Below are positions 53,869 to 62,004 of a stretch of DNA of 64,000 nucleotides, one piece after another (position 1 is the first letter of the stretch; every line of letters begins with the position of its first letter). The translations under genes and the position numbers were made by a program. The notes under the pieces were generated by a model. It saw only the letters and a program-made list of their open reading frames with translations, did not search any database and was not told the DNA's origin. The DNA is from Microbacterium sediminis (GTDB lineage: Bacteria; Actinomycetota; Actinomycetes; Actinomycetales; Microbacteriaceae): assembly GCF_004564075.1 (NCBI RefSeq), contig NZ_CP038256.1, forward strand, positions 2,604,001-2,668,000. Reading direction: 5' to 3'.

Positions 53869-54377
53869 CACAGCTCCCCCTCCACCTCGTCGAGCCACGC
53901 GAGCTCGGCCTCCAGATGCCGCAGGCCGTGCCGCAGCGTCGCGCCGCGCAGGCGCTCGGCGAGCGAGCCGTCCGGCTGTGGGATCGCCCGGAGCGCGGCC
54001 AGGCGCGCCTCGGCGAGCGCCCGCCGCTGACGCAGCAGATCGCGCGCCACCTCGGGCCCCTCCCGGCCGGCGAAGAAGACGCGGGCGAGGAACGGATCGC
54101 GGTCGCGCTCGTCGTCGAGCGGCGAGGCGAGCCAGGCCGACAGGGCCCGGCGACCGGCCTCGGTGATGCGGTGCTCGCGCCGATCGGGGCGCCCCTCCTG
54201 GGGGATGACGGTCACCTCGACGGCGCCGTCGTCGACGAGCTTGGCCAGCGTGCGGTAGATCTGCGCCTGGTCGGCGGCCCAGAAGTGCGCGACGGAGTTG
54301 TCGAACGACTTCTTGAGGTCGTAGCCCGACATGGGGGCGAGATCGAGGAGCCCCAGCACCGCATTTGTAAGTGACAT
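53868..54377 (-). CDS. PadR-family transcriptional regulator
   Basis: 169 residues. The winged-helix start is canonical: LTNAVLGLLDLAPMSGYDLK, AADQAQIYRTLAKLVDDGAV, and the EHRITEAGRRALSAWL segment. The C-terminal helical arm (VARDLLRQRRALAEARLAAL) supplies dimerisation. PadR proteins usually repress their own gene and neighbours until a ligand binds. A perfect 13-bp inverted repeat overlaps its start codon. It forms an operon with the alpha/beta hydrolase downstream. Confidence 0.92.
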   Translation of the reverse strand: MSLTNAVLGLLDLAPMSGYDLKKSFDNSVAHFWAADQAQIYRTLAKLVDDGAVEVTVIPQEGRPDRREHRITEAGRRALSAWLASPLDDERDRDPFLARVFFAGREGPEVARDLLRQRRALAEARLAALRAIPQPDGSLAERLRGATLRHGLRHLEAELAWLDEVEGEL

Positions 54378-54408
54378 GTCTCATATATGAGCACACATAT
54401 ATGAGACA
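54377..54408. promoter_or_regulatory. Palindromic operator of the PadR-type regulator
   Basis: TGTCTCATATATG (54377-54389) and CATATATGAGACA (54396-54408) are exact reverse complements with a 6-base spacer. The site abuts the PadR start codon on the minus strand and is strongly AT-rich against a GC-rich background. It contains ATATAT-like -10 sequence placed for a leaderless start, so a bound regulator would block initiation. Confidence 0.8.
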
Positions 54409-54503
54409 CCGCAAGAGAGTCGAGGTGGTCGCTTCATCTCCGGCCGCTGACGCGGCCTCCGTTCAGCAACCGGGGGGGGAGCAGCATCCCCGCTCGGAGC
54501 GGC

Positions 54504-54549
54504 CCCGTTCAGCAACCGGCGGGGGAGCATCCGCCGGTTGCCGAACGGG
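54504..54549 (-). terminator. Hairpin after the secreted isomerase gene
   Basis: CCCGTTCAGCAACCGGCG (54504-54521) pairs with CGCCGGTTGCCGAACGGG (54532-54549), with one mismatch in 18 and a 10-base loop. It lies beyond the stop codon at 54561 on the minus strand. A partial copy of its left arm (CCGTTCAGCAACCGG) occurs about 45 bases further on. Confidence 0.75.
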
Positions 54550-54560
54550 GGCGCGGGCCC

Positions 54561-55700
54561 TCAGCCGCGGAGGGCGGCGAGGTTGTCGTACGAGACGGCG
54601 GCGTTGTCCAGCGATGCGGAGGCGGACGGCGCCGGGTACGAGCCGGCGTTGTCCTGCTCGTACATCGAGTGGTGGTGGCCCTTCGCGCCGATGCGCCGGT
54701 AGAACGTGGCGTAGTCGATGTCGCCCGTGCCGAAGGGGACCATGTCGTAGCCGTTGGCGCTGGCGGTGTTGATCCGGCCGTCCTTGGCGTGGAACAGCGG
54801 GAAGCGCTGCGTCTGCGCCGCGACGACGGCCGCCGGATCGAAGATCGACGTCACCTGCGACCCGTCGGGCGCCGTGTAGGTGCGGTGCTTGTACTGCGCC
54901 ACGTGCGCCCAGTAGATGTCGAGCTCCAGGTAGACGTACGCCGGATCGGTGTGGGCGAGGAACCACTCGAGCCGCCGGATGCCCGACGAGCGGGTCGGCC
55001 GGCCCTGAGAGTCGAGCGGTCCGCTGTCGAGCAGGAAGCTGTACGCCACGTCGTGGTTGTGCGTGTACAGCTTGAGCCCGTGGCTCGCCGCCCGCTCCCC
55101 GAGCAGGTTCCACCGGTCGGCCGCGGCCTGCCAGTCGGCCACGTAGGCGCTGCCCGTCGGGTCGCTGCCCGTGCCGATGTGGTCGAGCCCGAGGATGTTG
55201 GCCACCTCGCAGGCCTGATCGAACGCCGCCAGCGTCGCGTCGGTGAGGGTCGACGGGATGCTGCCGTGGTTGCCCTGCGCGCGCAGCCCGTTGTCGTCGA
55301 GCCACGTGCGCAGCAGGTGCGCGCCGGCGACGTTGTTGACGTTGCCGCCCTCCGCGTTCGCGTGCTGGCCGAAGCCCGCGAACTCCACCTGCTGGTACCC
55401 CATGCCCGACAGCGCCTCGAACACGCGCCGGAATCCCGACGGCAGGTCGGTCGTCGCCGGGTCGCGCGAGATCGCGTCGCGCACCGTGTAGAGGATGATG
55501 CCGCGGCGCGGCGGCGGCACGAGCACGCCGTTCGGCCCGGTGGGCTTCACGCCCGCGTGGGCGGCGCCGGCGCCGCCGAGGCCGAGGACCGCCGCGGCGG
55601 CCATGCCGGTCGTCGCCGCGAGCAGCTGGCGCCGGTTGAGACCGAGGCGGCCGCCGAGTGCGCGCGCGTCCTCCTGGGCCCGGTGAGTGAGTTCATCCAT
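54561..55700 (-). CDS. Tat-exported TIM-barrel sugar isomerase/epimerase
   Basis: 379 residues. N-terminal twin-arginine signal: NRRQLLAATTGMAAAAVLGL. The mature part is an AP-endonuclease-2-type TIM barrel: RRGIILYTVRDAISRDP, ALSGMGYQQVEFAGFGQHAN, GLKLYTHNHDVAYSFL, DPAYVYLELDIYWAHVAQY and RFPLFHAKDGR, with His/Glu/Asp placed for a divalent metal. Export is unusual for the family, which is mainly cytoplasmic. With the neighbouring oxidoreductase this may act on extracellular (for example 3-keto) sugars; that is inferred. Last gene of the sugar operon. Confidence 0.85.
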   Translation of the reverse strand: MDELTHRAQEDARALGGRLGLNRRQLLAATTGMAAAAVLGLGGAGAAHAGVKPTGPNGVLVPPPRRGIILYTVRDAISRDPATTDLPSGFRRVFEALSGMGYQQVEFAGFGQHANAEGGNVNNVAGAHLLRTWLDDNGLRAQGNHGSIPSTLTDATLAAFDQACEVANILGLDHIGTGSDPTGSAYVADWQAAADRWNLLGERAASHGLKLYTHNHDVAYSFLLDSGPLDSQGRPTRSSGIRRLEWFLAHTDPAYVYLELDIYWAHVAQYKHRTYTAPDGSQVTSIFDPAAVVAAQTQRFPLFHAKDGRINTASANGYDMVPFGTGDIDYATFYRRIGAKGHHHSMYEQDNAGSYPAPSASASLDNAAVSYDNLAALRG

Positions 55701-55767
55701 CGTGTGCTCCTTTGCACGGGGCCCTGAAGGGGGATGGCAGGCGATCGGCCAAGGCCCGGAACCGAAC

Positions 55768-55806
55768 GACGTGGTCTCGACTCGCTGCGCTCGCTCGACG
55801 AGCCAG
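55768..55806 (-). repeat. Short dispersed repeat copy between the two isomerase genes
   Basis: GGTCTCGACTCGCTGCGCTC continuing to GCTCGACGAGCC is one half-unit of the family. It lies in the 111-base gap within the sugar operon. Confidence 0.65.
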
Positions 55807-55811
55807 CGGCG

Positions 55812-56816
55812 TCAGCGCGCGGAGAAGGCCGAGTCGAAGGCCGCCGCCGACGGCTCGTACGACGACATGCGCCGCACGAATGCGAGCGCCTCGGGGGCGC
55901 CGACGAGCCTGTCCATGCCCGCGTCCTCCCACTCGACCGAGAGCGGGCCGGCGTAGCCGATCGCGTTGAGCATGCGGAACGCGTCCTCCCACGGCACGTC
56001 GCCGTGGCCGGTCGAGATGAAGTCCCAGCCGCGCCGGGGATCGGCCCACGGCAGGTGCGACGAGAGGCGGCCGTTGCGGCCGTTGGTCAGGCGCTTCTTC
56101 GTGTCCTTGCAGTGCACGTGGTAGATCCGGTCCTGGAAGTCCCAGAGGAACGCGACGGGGTCGAGGTCCTGCCACACCATGTGCGACGGGTCCCAGTTCA
56201 GGCCGAACGCCTCGCGGTGCCCGATCGCCTCGAGCGCGCGCTTGGTGGTCCAGTAGTCGTAGGCGATCTCGGACGGATGCACCTCGTGGGCGAACCGGAC
56301 GCCGACCTCGTCGAACACGTCGAGGATCGGGTTCCAGCGGTCGGCGAAGTCCCGGTAGCCCGCCTCGACCATCTCGTCGGTGGCGGGCGGGAACATCGCC
56401 ACGTACTTCCAGATCGACGACCCGGTGAAGCCCGTCACGGTCTTCACGCCGAGCGCCGCGGCCAGGCGCGCGGTGTTCTTCAGCTCCTCGGCGGCGCGCT
56501 GCCGCACGCCCTCCGGGTCGCCGTCGCCCCACAGCTCGTCCGAGACGATGGCGCGGTGCCGCTCGTCGATCGGGTCGTCGCAGACCACCTGCCCCTTGAG
56601 GTGGTTGGAGATCGTGAACACCTTCAGGCCGTTGCGCTCGAGGATGTCGAGCCGGTCCTGCACGTAGGCGTCGTCGTCCCAGCGGTTCGGATCGAGATGA
56701 TCGCCCCAGCAGGCGATCTCGAGCCCGTCGTAGCCCCATTCCCCCGCGAGCCGGGCCACCTCCTCGAACGGCAGGTCGGCCCACTGGCCCGTGAACAGCG
56801 TGATCGGTCGCGCCAT
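55812..56816 (-). CDS. Cytoplasmic TIM-barrel sugar phosphate isomerase/epimerase
   Basis: 334 residues without signal peptide. Seen: [103 protein letters not shown] and [12 protein letters not shown]; the His/Glu/Asp residues form the expected metal site. Proteins of this type isomerise or cleave keto-sugars in inositol- and levoglucosan-like pathways. It lies 19 bases after the oxidoreductase gene, in one operon. Exact substrate unknown. Confidence 0.88.
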   Translation of the reverse strand: MARPITLFTGQWADLPFEEVARLAGEWGYDGLEIACWGDHLDPNRWDDDAYVQDRLDILERNGLKVFTISNHLKGQVVCDDPIDERHRAIVSDELWGDGDPEGVRQRAAEELKNTARLAAALGVKTVTGFTGSSIWKYVAMFPPATDEMVEAGYRDFADRWNPILDVFDEVGVRFAHEVHPSEIAYDYWTTKRALEAIGHREAFGLNWDPSHMVWQDLDPVAFLWDFQDRIYHVHCKDTKKRLTNGRNGRLSSHLPWADPRRGWDFISTGHGDVPWEDAFRMLNAIGYAGPLSVEWEDAGMDRLVGAPEALAFVRRMSSYEPSAAAFDSAFSAR

Positions 56817-56835
56817 CGCTCCCTCTCCTTCTCTC

Positions 56836-58014
56836 TCAGTCGTCGTCGACCGCGGTCCAGGCCGCGTCTCGTGCGGCGCTGCGCTCGACCGCGTCGAGCA
56901 CGCGCTGCACGTGCAGTCCCTCATCGAATCCGGGCTCGGGATCGGACCCCGCGGCGATCGCGTCGACGAGGTCCTTCACCTGGTGGCTGAAGCCGTGCTC
57001 GTAGCCGAGCATGTGCCCCGCCGGCCACCACCCCTCAAGATACGGATGGCCGGGCTCCGTGACGATGACCCGCGCGAAGCCCTGCTCGGTGGCGGGCGCC
57101 GTGCGGTCGTAGAGCCACAGCACATTGAGATCCTCGAGGTCGAAGGCGATCGCGCCCTCGGTGCCCGAGACCTCGACGCGCAGCTCGTTCTTGCGCCCGG
57201 TCGCGAAGCGCGTCGCCTCGAAGCTCGCCAGCACGCCGGAGTCCAGGCGGCCCGTGAAGATCGCGAGGTCGTCGACGGTGACGTCGCCGAGCTCGTCGCC
57301 GCCCACGCCCGCGATGCCGCTGCGCTCGGTCTCGACGGGCCGCTGCCGCACGATCGTCTCGAGCACGCCCGTGACCCGCGTCACCCGCTGCCCCGTCAGG
57401 AACTGCACGAGATCGACGGCGTGGCCCCCGATGTCGCCGAGCGCCCCCGAGCCGGCCAGGTCCTTCTGCAGCCGCCACGACAGCGGCGCCTTCGGATCGA
57501 CGAGCCAGTCCTGGCGGTACGCGGCCCGCACCTGCTGCACGGTGCCGATGCGCCCGGCCGCGATGAGGTCGCGCGCGTGGGTGAGCGCCGGCACGCGCCG
57601 GTAGGTGAAGCCGAGCATCGAGCGCACGCCCCGCTCGCGCGCCGCGCGGGCGGCCGCCGCCATCACCTCGGCCTCGGCGACCGTGTTGGCGAGCGGCTTC
57701 TCGCACAGCACGTGCTTTCCCGCCTCGAGCGCGGCGATCGCGATCTCGGCGTGCGAGGAGCCGGGCGTGACGATGTCGATCACGTCGATGTCGTCGCGCG
57801 CCACCACCTCCCGCCAGTCCGTCGCCGCCTCCGCCCAGCCCCACTTCGCGCGGGCGGCCTCGACGGCCTCGGCATCGCGGCCGACGATCACCGCCATCTC
57901 CACGCCGCGGGGAAGGTCGAACACGCGCGGCGCGGTGCGCCAGGCCTGCGAGTGCGTGGCCCCCATGAACCCGTACCCGATCATCGCGACCCGCAGTGCG
58001 CCGGTCTCGGTCAT
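56836..58014 (-). CDS. Gfo/Idh/MocA-family NAD(P)-dependent sugar oxidoreductase
   Basis: 392 residues. Rossmann start [20 protein letters not shown], then [40 protein letters not shown] (the EKP motif with catalytic lysine) and the [20 protein letters not shown] segment with the conserved Asp/His pair. The long C-terminal beta-domain is typical of sugar or inositol dehydrogenases. It probably oxidises an imported sugar, perhaps at C3. It sits 76 bases after the binding protein gene and 19 bases before the isomerase gene. Confidence 0.92.
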   Translation of the reverse strand: MTETGALRVAMIGYGFMGATHSQAWRTAPRVFDLPRGVEMAVIVGRDAEAVEAARAKWGWAEAATDWREVVARDDIDVIDIVTPGSSHAEIAIAALEAGKHVLCEKPLANTVAEAEVMAAAARAARERGVRSMLGFTYRRVPALTHARDLIAAGRIGTVQQVRAAYRQDWLVDPKAPLSWRLQKDLAGSGALGDIGGHAVDLVQFLTGQRVTRVTGVLETIVRQRPVETERSGIAGVGGDELGDVTVDDLAIFTGRLDSGVLASFEATRFATGRKNELRVEVSGTEGAIAFDLEDLNVLWLYDRTAPATEQGFARVIVTEPGHPYLEGWWPAGHMLGYEHGFSHQVKDLVDAIAAGSDPEPGFDEGLHVQRVLDAVERSAARDAAWTAVDDD

Positions 58015-58090
58015 GCTGTCTCCTCCTGGTCTCGTCGTCGTGTCGTGGGGCGGTGCCGGGGCGGCCGCTGGCGGCCCCGGCACCGGCGCA

Positions 58091-59143
58091 TCACGACTCG
58101 AACGCGAGGTCGATGTAGTCCGCGACGTTCTCCTTCGTCACCACGGGCGCATCCAGCACGATCCGGTACGGCACGCTCGGCGTGACGAGGTCGCTCATGG
58201 TCTTGCCCTGGGCGATCAGTCGGGCCAGCGCGATGCCGTCGGCGGCCTGCGTGGAGGGGTAGATGACCGTGGCCTTGATGACGCTGTCGTCGGCCTCGAT
58301 CCGGTCCATCATGTTGACGCTGCCGGCGCCGCCCACGAGGAAGAACTCGTCGCGCCCGGCCGCCTCGATCGCGGCGAGCACGCCGACGCCCTGGTCGTCG
58401 TCGTGGTTCCATACGGCGTTGAGCTGCGGGTTGGCCGACAGCAGCTGCGAGGCGGCCGACTCGCCGCCCGCCACCGTGAAGTCGGCGGCCACGCGCGGCC
58501 CGACCTCGAGGCCGCACTCGGCGAGCCCGTCGGCGAAGCCCTGCGAGCGGTCCTGGGTGAGCGGGAGCGAGTCGATGCCGGCGATCTCGCCGATGATCGC
58601 GTCGCTCTGGTCGCCCAGCTGCTCGCAGATGTAGCGGCCGGCGCTCACGCCCATGCCGTAGTTGTCGCCGAGGATCGTCACGCGCGAGCCGGCCGGGTCC
58701 GAGAACTCGCGGTCCACGTTGATGACGGGGATCCCCGCGTCCATGGCGCTGATGGCGACCTGCGTGAGCGCGGCGCCATCCGTCGGCAGCAGCACGATCG
58801 CGTCGACGCCCTCGTTGATGAACTGCTCGACGGCCGCGATCTGCTGGTTGGCGTCGTTGGTGCCCTCCGCCTGACGCAGCTCGACGTCGTCGAACGACTC
58901 CGCGGCCGCGAGGGCCCCGGAGTTGATGGCGCCGAGCCAGCCGTGGTCGGCCTCGGGTCCCGACCAGCCGATCACGACGGTGTCGCCCGTGGCGGCGTTC
59001 TCGTCGGAGCTCGTGCCCTGGTCGACGACGTCCTCCTCGCCCTCCGTCCCATCGCTCGTGCATCCGGCCAGCAGCCCGATGGCCGCGATCGCCGCGACGC
59101 CGAAGACGACGGAACGCGATGCGCGCGTGCGCAGTGTCCGCAT
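58091..59143 (-). CDS. Sugar ABC transporter substrate-binding lipoprotein (RbsB-like)
   Basis: 350 residues. Lipoprotein signal with lipobox LLAGC (residue about 28). The mature part is a periplasmic-binding-protein-1 (ribose/galactose/inositol type) fold: VVIGWSGPEADHGWLGAINS, EGVDAIVLLPTDGAAL, GIPVINVDREFSDPAGSRVT, SQGFADGLAECGLEVG and WNHDDDQGVGVLAAIEAAGR. A strong AAGGAGGA ribosome site precedes the ATG at 59143. It diverges from the ABC ATPase gene, and together with the permease forms a CUT2-type importer. Confidence 0.93.
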   Translation of the reverse strand: MRTLRTRASRSVVFGVAAIAAIGLLAGCTSDGTEGEEDVVDQGTSSDENAATGDTVVIGWSGPEADHGWLGAINSGALAAAESFDDVELRQAEGTNDANQQIAAVEQFINEGVDAIVLLPTDGAALTQVAISAMDAGIPVINVDREFSDPAGSRVTILGDNYGMGVSAGRYICEQLGDQSDAIIGEIAGIDSLPLTQDRSQGFADGLAECGLEVGPRVAADFTVAGGESAASQLLSANPQLNAVWNHDDDQGVGVLAAIEAAGRDEFFLVGGAGSVNMMDRIEADDSVIKATVIYPSTQAADGIALARLIAQGKTMSDLVTPSVPYRIVLDAPVVTKENVADYIDLAFES

Positions 59144-59248
59144 GATTCCTCCTTGAATGTGATGCAGAAGTCCAGCGCCGCCGCCTCGCCTCATGCATCC
59201 CCCGGACGCGACCGCGCTGTCGAGGTCAAGCTAACAGAGGTCGATCCG

Positions 59249-59281
59249 GCTGTACAGCTTTTGTCTTCGATCCGACAGAAG
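59249..59281. promoter_or_regulatory. Candidate operator in the divergent sugar-locus promoter region
   Basis: The perfect 10-bp palindrome GCTGTACAGC (59249-59258) is followed by CTTTTGTC and GACAGAAG (59258-59265 and 59274-59281), an 8-bp inverted repeat with one mismatch and 8-base spacer. Both lie between the binding-protein and ATPase genes, upstream of a minus-strand TAGCTT box. A likely target of the ROK regulator encoded at the end of the locus; inferred. Confidence 0.5.
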
Positions 59282-59371
59282 TGAGATCCGCGGCATGCTG
59301 GCGCCATTCCGCGGATCGCGGTGGGAAGGGTCGGCGGAAGATCGCCTCTCGCCCTGCGCTGATCGACGTGT

Positions 59372-59377
59372 TATGTT
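59372..59377 (+). promoter_or_regulatory. Candidate -10 element of the sugar ABC operon
   Basis: TATGTT, preceded by TG (extended -10 style), ends seven bases before the GTG start at 59384. This spacing fits a leaderless transcript. No strong -35 box is visible. Confidence 0.4.
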
Positions 59378-59383
59378 CTCGAC

Positions 59384-60904
59384 GTGATCAAAGATGACCA
59401 CCAGCCGTCATTACTGCAGATGCACGGCGTCACCAAGAACTTCGGCCCCGTGCGGGCCCTGCGCGGCGTGGACCTCGAGGTGCACGCCGGCGAGGTGCAC
59501 TGCCTGCTGGGCCAGAACGGCGCGGGCAAGTCCACGCTGATCAAGACGCTCGCGGGCGTCCACCAGCCCGACGAGGGCGAGATCCTCTGGAACGGCGAGC
59601 CGGTCTCGATCGCCGATCCGCAGGGGGCCATCGCGCTCGGCATCGCCACGATGTACCAGGAGCTCGACGTCGTCGACGACCTGACGATCGCCGAGAACAT
59701 CTTCCTCGGGCACGAGCTCTCGCGCGGCGGCGTGCTGCGCCGCGGCGATGCCGCCCGCGAGACGCGCGCCCTGCTGGCGCGGCTGGGCCACGCCTCGCTC
59801 TCGCCGCACACGGAGGTGGGCGCGCTCAGCGCCGCCGAGAAGCAGATCGTGAGCATGGCGCGGGCGCTCTCGCACGACATCCGCCTCATCGTCATGGACG
59901 AGCCGTCGGCCGTGCTCGACTCGGGCGAGGTCGAGAAGCTGTTCGCGGTGATCCGCGAGCTCACGGCGCAGGGCATCGCGGTGATCTACATCACCCACCG
60001 CCTCGAGGAGATCCGCCAGATCGGCGATCGCATCACGGTGCTCAAGGACGGCGCCAGCACGGCGGTGAACCTGCCCGTGGCCGAGACCCCGACACCCGAC
60101 CTCATCCGCCACATGACCGGGCGAACGGTCGAGAACGTCTTCCCCGCGCGCACGGGCGTGCCCGCGGCCGCGCCCGAGCTGCTCGAGGTCGAGGGGCTGG
60201 GGCGCGACGGCGAGTTCGACGACGTGTCGTTCACCGTGCGGGCGGGCGAGATCGTCGGGCTCGCGGGCCTGGTGGGCTCCGGGCGCTCCGAGATCCTCGA
60301 GACGGTCTTCGGCGCGCGCCGCTCCGACCGCGGCACGGTGCGCGTCGCGGGTCGCCCCCTGCCACGGGGCTCGGTGCCCGCCGCCGTCGCGGCCGGCATG
60401 GGACTGAGCCCCGAGGAGCGCAAGTCGCAGGGCCTCGTGCTGGACGAGCCGGTGTTCCGCAACATCACCCTCGCGTCGTTCGGGCGCGAGGCGCGCGGCG
60501 GCTGGCTGCGCGAGGACGCCGAGCGGCGCATCGCCTCGGAGCAGATCGCGGCGATGGAGCTGCGCCCGTCCAACCCCGACCTGCCCGCCCGGGCGCTGTC
60601 GGGCGGCAACCAGCAGAAGATCCTGCTGGCGCGGTGGCTCGTGCAGGGCAGCCGGGTGCTGCTGCTGGACGAGCCGACCCGCGGCGTCGACGTGGGCGCC
60701 CGCAGCGAGATCTACGGGCTCATCCGCGCCCTCGCCGATGCCGGCACCGCCATCGTCATCGTCTCCAGCGAGATCGAGGAGGTCCTCGGCCTCGCCGACA
60801 CCGTGCTCGTCGTCGCCGACGGACACGTCCTGACCACTCTCCCCGCCTCCGAGATCGACGAGCACGGTGTGCTCGATCTCGTCATGAAAGGAACGGCCGC
60901 GTGA
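59384..60904 (+). CDS. Sugar ABC transporter double ATPase (RbsA/MglA-like)
   Basis: 506 residues with two ABC domains. Domain 1: GQNGAGKST, a modified signature ALSAAEKQIVSMARALS, Walker B LIVMDEPSAVLD. Domain 2: LVGSGRSEI in place of a Walker A (typical of the second half in RbsA-type proteins), signature LSGGNQQKILLARWL, Walker B LLLDEPTRGVD. It energises CUT2 sugar import with the permease that follows. GTG start at 59384. Its stop overlaps the permease start by four bases. Confidence 0.93.
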   Translation: MIKDDHQPSLLQMHGVTKNFGPVRALRGVDLEVHAGEVHCLLGQNGAGKSTLIKTLAGVHQPDEGEILWNGEPVSIADPQGAIALGIATMYQELDVVDDLTIAENIFLGHELSRGGVLRRGDAARETRALLARLGHASLSPHTEVGALSAAEKQIVSMARALSHDIRLIVMDEPSAVLDSGEVEKLFAVIRELTAQGIAVIYITHRLEEIRQIGDRITVLKDGASTAVNLPVAETPTPDLIRHMTGRTVENVFPARTGVPAAAPELLEVEGLGRDGEFDDVSFTVRAGEIVGLAGLVGSGRSEILETVFGARRSDRGTVRVAGRPLPRGSVPAAVAAGMGLSPEERKSQGLVLDEPVFRNITLASFGREARGGWLREDAERRIASEQIAAMELRPSNPDLPARALSGGNQQKILLARWLVQGSRVLLLDEPTRGVDVGARSEIYGLIRALADAGTAIVIVSSEIEEVLGLADTVLVVADGHVLTTLPASEIDEHGVLDLVMKGTAA

Positions 60905-61911
60905 GCGCGCAGACCACCACCCCCACCGGGCACGTCGAGGTGCCGTCGGCCCGCCGTCTCTTCTCCGGATCCGCCGGGCGCAACGTCGGACTCGTGCTGG
61001 CCCTGCTGGCGATCGTCGCGGTGGGCATGATCACCGCGTTCGACACGTTCGCGAGCTTCAGCAACGCGCTCGTCATCCTGCGCCAGGCCTCGATCATCGG
61101 CGTCATCGCGATCGGCATGACGTTCGTGATCATCGCCGGCGGCATCGACCTGTCGGTCGGCGCGGTGATGGCGCTCGCCTCGGTCGTGGCGTCGATCACC
61201 GTGGTCCAGGATCTCGTCGACGCCAGCCACTGGATCCTCATGGTGCTGCTCGCGCTGCTGATCGGGCTGGGCGCGGGGCTGATCAACGGCATCGTCGTGG
61301 CCTACGGCAAGGTGGCCGCGTTCATGGCGACCCTGGCGATGCTCGTCGGCGCCCGCGGCCTGGCCGAGATCATCGCGAACAACCGCACGCTCGTCGTCTC
61401 GGACCGCGAGTTCCTGCGGGTGATGAACGTCGACCTGCTCGGCGTGGACATCCTCATCTGGATCTTCGCCCTCGTCGCCGCCGGCGGCTGGGTGCTGCTC
61501 AACCGCACCACGTTCGGCCGCCGCACGGTGGCGATCGGCGGCAATCTCGAGGCCGCGCGGCTCGCGGGCATCGCGGTCAAGCGCCACATCATGTGGCTCT
61601 ACGCGCTGTCGGGCGTGCTCGCCGGCGTCTCGGCGATCATGATCCTCGGGCGCACCAACGCGGGCACGTCGACGCACGGCAACCTGTACGAGCTCGACGC
61701 GATCGCCGCCGTCGTGGTGGGCGGCACGCTGCTCAGCGGCGGCCGCGGCTCGATCATCGGCACAGTGTTCGGCGTGATGATCTTCGCGACCTTGCAGAAC
61801 GTGTTCGTGCAGAACAACATGCCGTCGTCGCTGCAGGCGGTCGCCAAGGGCGTGATCATCGTCATCGCGGTGCTGCTGCAGCAGCGCTTCGCCGCCCGCC
61901 AGCGGCGCTGA
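60901..61911 (+). CDS. Sugar ABC transporter permease (RbsC-like)
   Basis: 336 residues, about ten membrane helices. Family marks: ASIIGVIAIGMTFVIIAGGI with DLSVGAVMAL after it, GAGLINGIVVAYGKVAAFMA, TTFGRRTVAIGGNLEAARLA, the EAARLAGI coupling-type segment, and GGTLLSGGRGSIIGTVFGVM. It forms the channel of a CUT2-type importer for ribose-, inositol- or similar sugars. GTG start at 60901 overlaps the ATPase stop. Followed after 93 bases by the ROK gene. Confidence 0.93.
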   Translation: MSAQTTTPTGHVEVPSARRLFSGSAGRNVGLVLALLAIVAVGMITAFDTFASFSNALVILRQASIIGVIAIGMTFVIIAGGIDLSVGAVMALASVVASITVVQDLVDASHWILMVLLALLIGLGAGLINGIVVAYGKVAAFMATLAMLVGARGLAEIIANNRTLVVSDREFLRVMNVDLLGVDILIWIFALVAAGGWVLLNRTTFGRRTVAIGGNLEAARLAGIAVKRHIMWLYALSGVLAGVSAIMILGRTNAGTSTHGNLYELDAIAAVVVGGTLLSGGRGSIIGTVFGVMIFATLQNVFVQNNMPSSLQAVAKGVIIVIAVLLQQRFAARQRR

Positions 61912-61944
61912 CGCCCCGATGCGGCTTCCGCCGGCGAGCGGGCA

Positions 61945-61979
61945 TATGATCGCGTAGTCGCGTCGGAAGTCCCGCGACT
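61945..61979 (+). promoter_or_regulatory. Promoter and overlapping operator of the ROK regulator gene
   Basis: TATGAT (61945-61950), a near-consensus -10, is followed at once by AGTCGCG (61956-61962) and CGCGACT (61973-61979), a 7-bp inverted repeat with a 10-base spacer over the expected transcription start. This arrangement suits repression, perhaps by the ROK protein itself. Confidence 0.5.
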
Positions 61980-62004
61980 TTGGTCCCGATGAAGGGTCGA
62001 CCCT

